NCBI GenBank assembly: GCA_937911325.1
Contig: CALDSD010000021.1
Span: 1 to 32,534 of the forward strand
Origin: an uncultured Neomegalonema sp.
Lineage (GTDB): Bacteria; Pseudomonadota; Alphaproteobacteria; Rhodobacterales; Rhodobacteraceae
Length of the DNA: 32,534 nt
Reading direction: 5' to 3'
In this document: positions 1-7,566 of the stretch, in pieces
Numbering within the stretch: position 1 is the stretch's first letter
How the letters are laid out: each line of letters starts with the position of its first letter
Program-made: the position numbers and the translations under genes
Notes under the pieces: model-generated
The model's input: the letters and a program-made list of their open reading frames with translations, nothing else
Database searches by the model: none
What the model was told of the DNA's origin: nothing

Positions 1-480
1 GACTGCTGTTTTGAGCTCTTGAGCGCGCAGATCAGCGCTGGCGCGAACATCGCGAAGATATTCGATAGCTGGGCGGGGTCGTTGTCTCCAACGATGCTGC
101 AAAGGGCCAGCGTCGACCCGATCCGGCGCATCGTCATGCGTCTGAAAGAGAAGCATCCGGAAACGCCGGTGATTGTTTTTCCAAGAGGCATCGGTCCGCT
201 CTATCCAGAGTTCTGTCGGAGCGTTGAACCCCACGCAGTTGCAATCGACCAAGGATTGCCGCTGGAGTGGGCGTCGAATGCAATTCGCGGAAACGTGACG
301 CTACAGGGCAATCTGGACCCGATTTACCTCACGGGACCGAAGTCGCCTCTTGAACGGGAGCTCGAGGTGATCAAGGCGGCGATGTCGGGAAAACCGCACA
401 TTTTCAATCTTGGTCACGGTATTACGCCGGACGCCAAGATCGAGAATGTAAGCTTCGCTTTGGAGTACATACGTTCCTAA
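1..480 (+). CDS. hemE: Uroporphyrinogen decarboxylase, C-terminal part (5' end outside window)
   Basis: The gene enters in frame at base 1 and stops with TAA at 478-480, leaving 159 codons of a protein usually about 340 residues long. HemE decarboxylates the four acetate side chains of uroporphyrinogen III to give coproporphyrinogen III in cytosolic heme synthesis. Recognisable family blocks are QISAGANIAKIFDSWAG near the start of the fragment, VTLQGNLDP in the middle and PHIFNLGHGI near the end. The next gene on the same strand is rho, 107 bp away. In Caulobacter hemE borders the chromosomal origin, so the missing 5' part may lie very close to oriC; that is inference from synteny. Identification is secure, but the start cannot be seen. 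Confidence 0.96.
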   Translation, partial: DCCFELLSAQISAGANIAKIFDSWAGSLSPTMLQRASVDPIRRIVMRLKEKHPETPVIVFPRGIGPLYPEFCRSVEPHAVAIDQGLPLEWASNAIRGNVTLQGNLDPIYLTGPKSPLERELEVIKAAMSGKPHIFNLGHGITPDAKIENVSFALEYIRS

Positions 481-587
481 GACGCCCGGATCGGTACGGC
501 GGAGTTCCTTGACTAAATACCGTAAGTAGGTTAACTGCGCGCTCCCTCCCGATCCGCGCCAACGCGCGATAATTGCACGGTACATCG

Positions 588-1859
588 ATGGTCGCCGAAG
601 ATATCCGGCTCGACGAGTTGAAGGCGAAATCGCCGAAAGACTTGTTGGAGTTCGCCGAAAGTCTCGAGATTGAGAACGCAAACTTGATGCGCAAGCAGGA
701 GATGATGTTTGCGATCTTGAAACAACTGTCTCAGAACGAAGTCGAGATTACTGGGAATGGCGTCCTAGAAATTCTGCAGGACGGGTTTGGCTTCTTGCGC
801 TCAGCCGATGCGAACTATTTGTCTGGTCCAGATGACATTTACGTCAGTCCGAACCAGGTCAAGAAGTTTGGCCTGAAGACGGGAGACGTCGTTGAAGGTA
901 CAATCCGCGCTCCCAAGGATGTCGAGCGATACTTTGCGCTTTTGAAAGTCAATAAAGTCGGGTGGGATCTGCCAGAAAATCAAAGGCACAAGGTGCACTT
1001 TGACAATCTGACGCCGCTCTATCCAGATCAACGGCTTCAGATGGAAGTCGATGATCCGACAGTCAAAGACAAGAGCGCTCGAGTGATTGATCTGGTGGCG
1101 CCTCTTGGCAAAGGTCAGCGCGCATTGATCGTCGCTCCGCCGAGAACGGGTAAGACGGTTCTGTTGCAGAACATCGCGCATTCGATCACGGCAAATCATC
1201 CCGAATGCTATCTGATCGTCCTTCTGATTGACGAGAGACCAGAAGAAGTCACCGACATGCAGCGGTCGGTGCGTGGCGAAGTCGTCAGCTCGACTTTCGA
1301 CGAACCCGCATCCCGACATGTCCAGGTGGCCGAGATGGTGATTGAGAAAGCCAAGCGATTGGTCGAGCTTGGAAAAGATGTCGTCATCCTCTTGGATTCG
1401 ATCACGCGGCTCGGGCGCGCCTACAACACCGTCGTTCCAGCATCGGGTAAGGTTCTGACAGGTGGTGTCGACGCGAATGCGCTTCAGCGACCGAAAAGAT
1501 TCTTCGGCGCAGCTCGTAACATTGAAGAGGGTGGATCGCTCACGATCATCGCGACCGCGCTCATCGACACGGGTTCGCGCATGGACGAAGTTATTTTTGA
1601 AGAGTTCAAGGGCACAGGCAACAGCGAGCTCGTCCTCGACCGCAAAGTCGCGGACAAACGGGTATTCCCTGCGATGGACATTCTAAAATCGGGGACTCGG
1701 AAAGAAGACCTGCTGGTCGATAAGGCCGATTTGACGAAGATGTTCGTCCTGCGCCGGATTTTGAACCCGATGGGAACCGTTGACGCGATCGAGTTTCTGC
1801 TTGGCAAGTTGAAGCAGACCAAAACAAACTCGGAATTCTTCGATTCAATGAACGCATAG
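588..1859 (+). CDS. rho: Transcription termination factor Rho
   Basis: Rho is the hexameric RNA-dependent ATPase/helicase that ends transcription at Rho-dependent sites. With the ATG at 588 the protein has 423 residues, the normal bacterial size. A TTG 15 bp upstream (573) stays open but adds only five unconserved residues, and neither start has a good ribosome-binding site. The N-terminal helical and cold-shock-like RNA-binding domains cover roughly residues 1-125 (GFGFLRS, DDIYVS). The Walker A motif APPRTGKT is at about 183-190, and the Q-loop/R-loop region includes [20 protein letters not shown] and EEFKGTGN. All core motifs are intact and there is no inserted low-complexity domain. A TTGACT at 509-514 could be a -35 box but has no convincing -10. 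A small hairpin follows the stop codon before mnmE. Confidence 0.97.
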   Translation: MVAEDIRLDELKAKSPKDLLEFAESLEIENANLMRKQEMMFAILKQLSQNEVEITGNGVLEILQDGFGFLRSADANYLSGPDDIYVSPNQVKKFGLKTGDVVEGTIRAPKDVERYFALLKVNKVGWDLPENQRHKVHFDNLTPLYPDQRLQMEVDDPTVKDKSARVIDLVAPLGKGQRALIVAPPRTGKTVLLQNIAHSITANHPECYLIVLLIDERPEEVTDMQRSVRGEVVSSTFDEPASRHVQVAEMVIEKAKRLVELGKDVVILLDSITRLGRAYNTVVPASGKVLTGGVDANALQRPKRFFGAARNIEEGGSLTIIATALIDTGSRMDEVIFEEFKGTGNSELVLDRKVADKRVFPAMDILKSGTRKEDLLVDKADLTKMFVLRRILNPMGTVDAIEFLLGKLKQTKTNSEFFDSMNA

Positions 1860-1878
1860 GGTGTTCGCGCCTGGACGG

Positions 1879-1902
1879 TTGCCAAGGACAGCAGTCCGGC
1901 AA
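1879..1902 (+). other. Intergenic hairpin between rho and mnmE
   Basis: Arms TTGCC and GGCAA flank an inner GGAC-AGCA-GTCC hairpin, with a two-base bulge on the 5' side, giving nine base pairs in 24 nt. No T-run follows, because the sequence runs straight into the mnmE ribosome-binding site. It is therefore not a classical terminator. It may slow polymerase or protect the 3' end of the rho message; that is inference. Confidence 0.35.
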
Positions 1903-1919
1903 GCTGAAAGGGCGATGGG

Positions 1920-3260
1920 ATGACGTTGGACACCGTCTATGCGTTAGCGACGCCCATGGGGCAGTCCGCTTTGGCGGTGGTGAGGATCTCAGGACCACAG
2001 ACCCACGGCGCGATTTCGCAGCTAACGAGACGTGAGCCACCGGCGCCAAGACGCGCGGTGTTACGTCGGCTGTTGGAGCCACAAAACGACGCGTTGATCG
2101 ACGAGGCAGTGGTTACGTGCTTCTCGGGGAGCTCAAGCTACACGGGCGAAGATAGTGCTGAGATATCAATTCACGGCAGCGTAGCGGTCCTCAATATCCT
2201 TGCAGAGGCGCTAGAGGATCTCGGCCTTCGTTTGGCGAAACCGGGCGAGTTTTCTCGCCGTGCTCTCTTGAACGGTCGGCTTGATCTCGCGCGCGCAGAG
2301 GGCGTCGCCGAGCTGATCGCAGCGGAGACAGAAGCTCAGAGAAAGCATGCGCTGTCTCTTCTCACAGGAGCCCTTGCCGACAAGGTTGCGGTTTGGCGCA
2401 ATGAGCTGGTGTCCGTTCTGGCGATCCTCGAATCGGCGATCGATTTCGTTGACGAAGACTTGGGTGAACATTGGATCGAGCACGCAGGAACAAGAGCAGA
2501 TGCGTTCGCAAAGCTCCTGTCGGATGAAGAAACGCAGGCAGACATAACGGAGGATCTGTTAGCTCCGTCGCGCATCGTTCTTGTCGGGCCGCCGAACTCT
2601 GGCAAATCCAGTCTTTTGAATGCACTCGCGCAAAAAGATGCGGCGATCGTCTCGGACATTCCAGGTACGACGCGTGACGTGATCAGCAGCCGTGTCGTTG
2701 TTGATGGCGTCGCGATTGACGTCGTAGATACAGCAGGTCTTCGAGAGACCAGCGACTCGATCGAGAAGATCGGGGTCCAGCGCGCGCAAGCTGAATTGAA
2801 ACGCGCGGACCTGGTGATCTTTTTGATCAGCGATGACACGTTCGCGGAGGCTGCTGAGCTTCTAAAAGGGGGAGTTCCGGCGTCTGAAGTGTTCTGGACA
2901 AAGTCCGATACCGTTTCGCCGAACCCTGAACAGCTCGCAGCCTTGGCGCCCGCTTCCGTAAGATCGGTGAGCGTATTCGACGGATCTGCCCGCAAAGCGT
3001 TCCGAGAGGTCGCGAGATCTTTGATGCAGAAGCGTACGACAGCGATATCTCCGATTGCGGGATCGCAAAGGCGAAAGCGCTTGCTTTCTGAGGCGCGAGA
3101 GCTTTCTTCCTCTGCCGCGAGCCTGATAAAAGACAATCGCATTGAGCTTGCAGTCGAAGATCTCCGCTCAGCCGCGAACACTCTGGAGGCTCTTGTGGGT
3201 GAGATTGGAAGTGAAGACGTTCTTGATGAAGTTTTCTCGCGCTTTTGCATCGGAAAGTAA
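1920..3260 (+). CDS. mnmE: tRNA modification GTPase MnmE (TrmE)
   Basis: MnmE works with MnmG to install the (carboxymethyl)aminomethyl group on wobble uridine 34 of certain tRNAs, using a methylene-folate donor and potassium-activated GTP hydrolysis. The 446-residue product has the N-terminal folate-binding domain (about 1-115), a helical domain, and an inserted G domain. The G domain shows G1 GPPNSGKS at 223-230, the switch motif DIPGTTRD at about 246-253, DTAGLRE and the TKSD specificity motif. It ends in the invariant FCIGK, with the catalytic cysteine at 443. The ATG at 1920 is preceded by GAAAGGG at a suitable distance. Its stop is only 12 bp from the preferred mnmG start, so the two partner enzymes are probably translated from one message. 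Confidence 0.97.
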   Translation: MTLDTVYALATPMGQSALAVVRISGPQTHGAISQLTRREPPAPRRAVLRRLLEPQNDALIDEAVVTCFSGSSSYTGEDSAEISIHGSVAVLNILAEALEDLGLRLAKPGEFSRRALLNGRLDLARAEGVAELIAAETEAQRKHALSLLTGALADKVAVWRNELVSVLAILESAIDFVDEDLGEHWIEHAGTRADAFAKLLSDEETQADITEDLLAPSRIVLVGPPNSGKSSLLNALAQKDAAIVSDIPGTTRDVISSRVVVDGVAIDVVDTAGLRETSDSIEKIGVQRAQAELKRADLVIFLISDDTFAEAAELLKGGVPASEVFWTKSDTVSPNPEQLAALAPASVRSVSVFDGSARKAFREVARSLMQKRTTAISPIAGSQRRKRLLSEARELSSSAASLIKDNRIELAVEDLRSAANTLEALVGEIGSEDVLDEVFSRFCIGK

Positions 3261-3264
3261 GGAG

Positions 3265-3280
3265 TGTTTCACGTGAAACA
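3265..3280. other. parS: parS site 1 (ParB-binding palindrome) at the mnmG start
   Basis: TGTTTCACGTGAAACA is a perfect 16-bp palindrome and matches the consensus chromosomal parS sequence exactly. parA and parB lie 2.5-4.3 kb downstream on the same strand. The probable mnmG start codon (GTG 3273-3275) sits in the central CACGTG. ParB should nucleate here and spread as a CTP-dependent sliding clamp, which is known for the family. Binding here is inferred from sequence. Confidence 0.95.
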
Positions 3281-5147
3281 TTCGGATCGCCGGTTTGACG
3301 TCATCGTAATTGGCGGCGGCCATGCTGGGACGGAGGCGGCTCATGCCGCGCATCGTCTGGGTGCACGCGTCTGCCTGCTCACTCATCGGTTTGACCGCAT
3401 TGGGGAGATGTCGTGCAATCCCGCAATGGGGGGACTAGGGAAGGGACACCTCATCCGTGAGGTCGACGCCCTCGATGGACTGATTGGGCGGGCTTCTGAC
3501 GCCGCTGGAATTCAGTTTCGTCTTCTCAACAGAAGCCGGGGTCCGGCGGTCCGAGGACCGCGCGCTCAGTGCGACCGCGACCTTTATCGAGAGTTCATGC
3601 AGGCGGAGATTGCAGAAGCTGGAAACATTGAAGTGCTTGAAGACGAAGCACTGCGGCTCGTTTTAAGGGAGAACGCCGTCACGGGCGTCGAGGCTGCCCG
3701 GGCTGGGGAGATTTCGTGCGGGGCGGTGGTGCTGACCACCGGCACTTTCTTGCGAGGCGTCATTCATGTTGGGCAGGAACAGACGTCGGGGGGCCGGTTA
3801 GGCGACGCCGCGGCAGTGACGCTCGCCGATCAGATCCGCAGTGCGGGCTTTGCTGTATCTCGCCTGAAGACTGGCACACCCGCTCGGATTTCTGGGGCCT
3901 CGATCGACTACAGCCAGACAACAGAACAGCCTGGCGACGATAATCCGGAACCCTTTTCGTACCTAACACCCAAAATAGAGCAGGCGCAGGTTCCCTGTTT
4001 CGTGACCCAAACCGGCCCAGCGACGCACCAGGTCATCGCGGACAATCTGCACCTGTCGGCGATGCGAAGTGGAAACATTGAGGGAGTAGGTCCGCGGTAT
4101 TGCCCCTCGATCGAGGACAAGATCGAACGGTTTGCGGACAAGGATCACCACAACATCTTCCTTGAGCCTGAGACGCGCGACGGCGCTGTCGTCTATCCGA
4201 ACGGAATCTCCACGTCGTTGCCGCAGGATGTCCAGGCGGCGTTTCTGAAGACAATACCAGGCCTTGAACGCGCAGAGGTCCTCAAATGGGGGTATGCGAT
4301 CGAGTATGACTTCGTAGACCCGCAAGAGCTGTATGCAAGCCTCGAGACGAAACGCTTGGCTGGCCTGTTCCTGGCTGGCCAGATTGTTGGCACGACAGGT
4401 TATGAGGAGGCGGCGGGCCTTGGATTGACGGCTGGGGTCAATGCAGTTCGCAAGCTCGGCGGCGCTGAGATGTTTCACGTGAAACGTTCTGAGGGCTATC
4501 TCGGCGTGATGGTCGACGATCTGGTGACGCGAGGCGTAACAGAGCCGTATCGAATGTTCACATCTCGAGCCGAGTACCGACTGATGCTGCGGGCGGACAA
4601 CGCCGACGAGCGGCTGACGGATCTTGGCGTCGACCTCGGATGCGTGTCGACGAAGCGGGCCCTGGCTCACGCCGAGACGAAAGCCCAGCTGCAGACGCTC
4701 CGAGAGCATCTTGCGTCTGAAGTCGTAACACCACACGAAGCGCTGGCCGCTGGTGTTCTTGTAAATGCGGACGGCGCGAAACGCAGCTACCTGGACCTGC
4801 TCGCCTATCCCGACGCAAGTTTCGAGACGCTCGTTAAGCTGGATCCGTCATTGGCTTCAACGGGGCCAAGGCTGCGCGCCAGGCTTGAAGCGGAAACAGT
4901 CTATCGCGGCTTCCTCGACCGGCAGAAAGCAGAGGCGGCGCTTTTGAGATCGGATGCGGATCTGCTCCTGCCGGCGGAGCTCGACTACGCGGGGGTCGGT
5001 GCGCTGTCGGCCGAGCAGCGAGAAAAGCTGGCGCGCATTCGACCGGCAAGCCTCGCCCAAGCGTCGCGGATCGAAGGCGTCACACCAGCGGCGCTGACAG
5101 CGCTTTTGCCACACGCCGTCCGCCGCGCGTCCCGAAAAGGATCGTAG
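3273..5147 (+). CDS. mnmG: tRNA U34 carboxymethylaminomethyl synthase, FAD subunit MnmG (GidA)
   Basis: MnmG is the FAD- and NADH-using partner of MnmE in wobble-uridine modification. The product has 624 residues, normal for the family. Visible motifs are the dinucleotide fold [15 protein letters not shown] near the N-terminus, [13 protein letters not shown], the TGTFLRG segment and the C-terminal [14 protein letters not shown] block. Two in-frame GTG codons compete as start. The Shine-Dalgarno AAGGAG at 3259-3264 directly abuts GTG 3264 but lies eight bases before GTG 3273, so 3273 is the better start and gives an N-terminus beginning MKHSDRRFD. This start codon is in the centre of parS site 1. 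A second parS inside the gene encodes MFHVKR at about residues 400-405. The downstream rsmG begins one base after the stop. Confidence 0.96.
   Translation: MKHSDRRFDVIVIGGGHAGTEAAHAAHRLGARVCLLTHRFDRIGEMSCNPAMGGLGKGHLIREVDALDGLIGRASDAAGIQFRLLNRSRGPAVRGPRAQCDRDLYREFMQAEIAEAGNIEVLEDEALRLVLRENAVTGVEAARAGEISCGAVVLTTGTFLRGVIHVGQEQTSGGRLGDAAAVTLADQIRSAGFAVSRLKTGTPARISGASIDYSQTTEQPGDDNPEPFSYLTPKIEQAQVPCFVTQTGPATHQVIADNLHLSAMRSGNIEGVGPRYCPSIEDKIERFADKDHHNIFLEPETRDGAVVYPNGISTSLPQDVQAAFLKTIPGLERAEVLKWGYAIEYDFVDPQELYASLETKRLAGLFLAGQIVGTTGYEEAAGLGLTAGVNAVRKLGGAEMFHVKRSEGYLGVMVDDLVTRGVTEPYRMFTSRAEYRLMLRADNADERLTDLGVDLGCVSTKRALAHAETKAQLQTLREHLASEVVTPHEALAAGVLVNADGAKRSYLDLLAYPDASFETLVKLDPSLASTGPRLRARLEAETVYRGFLDRQKAEAALLRSDADLLLPAELDYAGVGALSAEQREKLARIRPASLAQASRIEGVTPAALTALLPHAVRRASRKGS
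4471..4486. other. parS: parS site 2, inside mnmG
   Basis: TGTTTCACGTGAAACG differs from the 16-bp parS consensus only at the last base. It is read in the same codon phase as site 1 (ATG TTT CAC GTG AAA CGT, giving MFHVKR), in the segment just before the conserved [12 protein letters not shown] block of MnmG. It lies 1.2 kb from site 1 and 0.73 kb from site 3. Confidence 0.88.
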
Positions 5148-5148
5148 C

Positions 5149-5790
5149 TTGCCGTCAACAGTTCCTCTCGATATCCGCGAGGCTCTGCAAAACGAGGCGA
5201 ATGTTTCACGTGAAACAATTGAGCGCTTGGCAGAGTTTGTCGACATCCTCAAACGATGGAACCGCTCGATAAACCTGGTGTCCCGATCGGACCTTGAAGA
5301 GGTGTGGCGCCGCCATGTCCTCGATTCACTTGGGGCCTTGCGATTCCTCGCGTCCGACGGGCCGGTCCTGGACATCGGATCGGGCGGAGGGTTTCCCGCT
5401 CTGGTTCTTGCCGTCGCGTTACGAGATCAGCAGCGCGCCTTCACGCTGGTGGAAAGCGATGTGCGGAAATGCGTTTTTCTGCGAGAGGCGAGCCGTCAGT
5501 TAGAGCTGAACGCGGTTGTTCGAACAGAGAGGATCGAACAGCTTCCCTTGTTGGGCGCTGTTACGCTCACAAGTCGAGCCTTCGCTTCGGTTGAAAAAAC
5601 GCTGACGCTGATCGAGGCTCAGCTTCCTTCCTTGAGGCGTATTGTGCTCCTCAAAGGAAATCGCGTTTTCGACGAATTGACCGAAGCTAGCTATCAATGG
5701 CATATAGAGCATCAAGTTCTGCCCAATGCGCTCACGGGTAGGGGCTATATGTTGATTATTGAGAAAGCGCAGCGCGTCAAAAAACAATAA
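5149..5790 (+). CDS. rsmG: 16S rRNA (guanine527-N7)-methyltransferase RsmG (GidB)
   Basis: RsmG methylates G527 of 16S rRNA using S-adenosylmethionine. The 213-residue protein has the typical RsmG N-terminus (NVSRETIERL at 18-27, then KRWNRSINLVSRSDL and RRHVLDSL) and the SAM-binding loop VLDIGSGGGFP at 73-83. The start is a TTG at 5149, supported by AAAAGG at 5135-5140 with an eight-base spacer; no ATG or GTG fits the conserved N-terminus. Only one base separates it from the mnmG stop, so translation is probably coupled. Codons 18-23 (NVSRET) are the translation of parS site 3. The 3' end forms one arm of a large inverted repeat before parA. Confidence 0.95.
   Translation: MPSTVPLDIREALQNEANVSRETIERLAEFVDILKRWNRSINLVSRSDLEEVWRRHVLDSLGALRFLASDGPVLDIGSGGGFPALVLAVALRDQQRAFTLVESDVRKCVFLREASRQLELNAVVRTERIEQLPLLGAVTLTSRAFASVEKTLTLIEAQLPSLRRIVLLKGNRVFDELTEASYQWHIEHQVLPNALTGRGYMLIIEKAQRVKKQ
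5202..5217. other. parS: parS site 3, inside rsmG
   Basis: This is a second perfect copy of TGTTTCACGTGAAACA, located about 0.6 kb before parA. It is read in a different codon phase from sites 1 and 2, giving (N)VSRET near the N-terminus of RsmG. Together the three sites span 1.95 kb and form a clustered centromere of the kind known from Caulobacter. Confidence 0.95.
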
Positions 5791-5802
5791 CGCGCTTTCT
5801 CA
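5760..5802 (+). repeat. 11-bp perfect inverted repeat spanning the rsmG stop, before parA
   Basis: TGAGAAAGCGC (5760-5770) is exactly complementary to GCGCTTTCTCA (5792-5802), with a 21-nt loop that contains the rsmG stop codon. A competing inner pairing AGCGCG/CGCGCT (5771-5776 with 5791-5796) is possible. The right arm ends 18 bases before the parA ATG. There is no T-run, so it is not a standard terminator. An mRNA structure that sets parA expression relative to rsmG, or an operator, are both open. Confidence 0.6.
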
Positions 5803-5820
5803 TCGAGAGAGGTAAGGCAT

Positions 5821-6636
5821 ATGCAGGATGGTGGCCGGATCTTGGCTGTCGCCAACCAAAAGGGTGGCGTTGGCAAGACGACGACGGCAGTCAATCTTGG
5901 GGCTGCGCTCGCGTCAGTTGGGCGCCGGGTTCTTGTGGTGGATCTTGATCCCCAGGGAAACGCGACGACGAACCTTGGCGTTCTAAAAAACGATGTTGAG
6001 AAGTCTTCGTATTGGCTGCTGATCGGAAATACGGATCTTCAGTCCGTCATCTCTGACACGGCAATCGAGAACCTGTATGTGGTTCCGTCTTCCGAGGAGC
6101 TTGTGGGCGCGGAAGCTGAGCTTTTGGACGAAGATCTTGTCCTGAAGGAAAAGCGCCGCTTCATGATGCGGGATGCGCTAAGGGGTGGCGCCGGCCATCC
6201 GTTTTCGGGTGGTTTTGATTACGTTTTGATCGACTGCCCGCCGTCCTTGAACCTGTTGACGGTCAACGCATTCGCGGCGTCCGACGCCATCGTTGTTCCC
6301 TTGCAATGCGAGTTCCTGGCGCTCGAGGGTTTGAAGCAGCTCCTTCAGACAATCAACCTGATCAAGAAGAGCGTGCATCCAACACTGGAGGTGCAAGGCG
6401 TCGTTCTGACGATGTTTGATCGAAGCGTGAAGCTGTCGGGCGAGGTCGCAGACGATGCGAGAGAGCAACTCGGTTATCTGGTTTACGACACGCTGATTCC
6501 GAGGAACGTCAAGATTGCTGAAGCGCCGTCGCACGGTATGCCAGTGCTTCAGTACGACCCGGCTTGTTCTGGCAGCCGGTCTTATATCAAGCTGGCCGCA
6601 GAGTTCCTGCAAAGAGAACAGGACCCGGTCTTATAA
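5821..6636 (+). CDS. parA: Chromosome partitioning ATPase ParA
   Basis: ParA is the Walker-type ATPase that binds the nucleoid non-specifically and moves ParB-parS complexes as ParB stimulates its ATP hydrolysis. The 271-residue protein starts at ATG 5821 after a GAGAGGTAAGG ribosome-binding site. It carries the deviant Walker A KGGVGKTTT at 14-22, with its signature lysine, and the VVDLDPQGNATTN block. The Walker B-like VLIDCPPSLNLLTVNA and the later FLALEGLKQL segment are also present. There is no N-terminal helix-turn-helix extension, so this is the small chromosomal (type Ib-like) form and not a plasmid autorepressor. It ends with tandem stops TAA TAA and is followed 30 bp later by parB, with three parS sites upstream. 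Confidence 0.97.
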   Translation: MQDGGRILAVANQKGGVGKTTTAVNLGAALASVGRRVLVVDLDPQGNATTNLGVLKNDVEKSSYWLLIGNTDLQSVISDTAIENLYVVPSSEELVGAEAELLDEDLVLKEKRRFMMRDALRGGAGHPFSGGFDYVLIDCPPSLNLLTVNAFAASDAIVVPLQCEFLALEGLKQLLQTINLIKKSVHPTLEVQGVVLTMFDRSVKLSGEVADDAREQLGYLVYDTLIPRNVKIAEAPSHGMPVLQYDPACSGSRSYIKLAAEFLQREQDPVL

Positions 6637-6666
6637 TAACGAGCAGTGAGAGAGAGGCAGTAAAAC

Positions 6667-7566
6667 ATGGCGGAAGCACAAGCGAAGAAAACGCTGGGCC
6701 GCGGGCTATCAGCGTTGTTTGACGATGTCGACGTTCGCGGACCGACAGAAGCGGCTGTGGCGCCGACAAGCGCGAATATGGTGCCAATCGATGCGATCGA
6801 ACCGAACGCGGACCAACCTCGGAAACACTTCGACGAAACCGAGTTGTCAGAGTTGGCGGACTCAATTCGGCAGAAAGGGGTTTTGCAGCCGATCCTGGTC
6901 CGACCCCTGAGCGGCGCCGTCGGTCGATTTGAAATTGTCGCCGGCGAACGTCGTTGGAGAGCCGCGCAACGGGCGAACCTGCACGAGGTTCCTGTCGTCA
7001 AGCGAGAGATGGATGATATCGAAGCCCTTGAGATCGCGATCATCGAGAACGTGCAGAGATCGGATCTAAATCCGATTGAAGAAGCCCTTGGTTATCGACA
7101 ACTCATGGATAAGTACAATTACACCCAGGATGCGCTTGCCCAGGGCGTTGGCAAAAGCCGCAGCCACATCGCAAACATTCTCCGGCTCAACAATCTGCCG
7201 CCGAAGGTTCAGCAGATGGTGCAACAAGGCGAATTGTCCGCCGGGCATGCACGAGCGATGTTGACGGCGAATGATCCGACAAGCCTCGCAATGACCGCCG
7301 TTTCGAAGAACTGGTCGGTGCGCGACGTCGAAAAGGCAGTGAAAGCCGGGACGACGCAGAAAGCGGCCCCGTCGAAGAAAACGGTCGAAAAAGACGCTGA
7401 CACGGTGTCGTTGGAAGGCGACTTGAGCGCGGCGCTCAGAATGCAGGTGTCGATCACGCACAAGGGAAAACAGGGTGGCGAGTTGAAGATCAATTACCGC
7501 AGCCTGGAAGATCTTGACGAGCTCTGTACCCGATTGTGCAGAGACGAAGAAGCCGCGCCAGCTTAA
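6667..7566 (+). CDS. parB: Chromosome partitioning protein ParB
   Basis: ParB is the CTP-binding clamp that loads at parS and organises the origin region. The 299-residue product begins with the conserved GRGLSALFDD (11-20), which contacts ParA in the family. The CTPase/N-terminal domain includes the arginine-rich GERRWRAAQ at about 93-101 and IENVQRSDLNPIEEA at about 126-140. The helix-turn-helix that reads parS follows at about 152-180 (TQDALAQGVGKSRSHIANILRL), and the C-terminal dimerisation domain ends the protein. The ATG at 6667 follows a GAGAGAGAGGCAG purine tract. Its stop TAA shares four bases (7563-7566) with the stop of the opposing holA gene. A perfect TATAAT at 6632-6637, made by the end of parA, could give parB extra promoter activity but lacks a clear -35. 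Confidence 0.97.
   Translation: MAEAQAKKTLGRGLSALFDDVDVRGPTEAAVAPTSANMVPIDAIEPNADQPRKHFDETELSELADSIRQKGVLQPILVRPLSGAVGRFEIVAGERRWRAAQRANLHEVPVVKREMDDIEALEIAIIENVQRSDLNPIEEALGYRQLMDKYNYTQDALAQGVGKSRSHIANILRLNNLPPKVQQMVQQGELSAGHARAMLTANDPTSLAMTAVSKNWSVRDVEKAVKAGTTQKAAPSKKTVEKDADTVSLEGDLSAALRMQVSITHKGKQGGELKINYRSLEDLDELCTRLCRDEEAAPA

Noticed and set aside
509-536. Possible rho promoter TTGACT-16 bp-TTAACT
   Set aside because: The -35 is good but the -10 matches only about half the consensus, so it is not supported enough to list.
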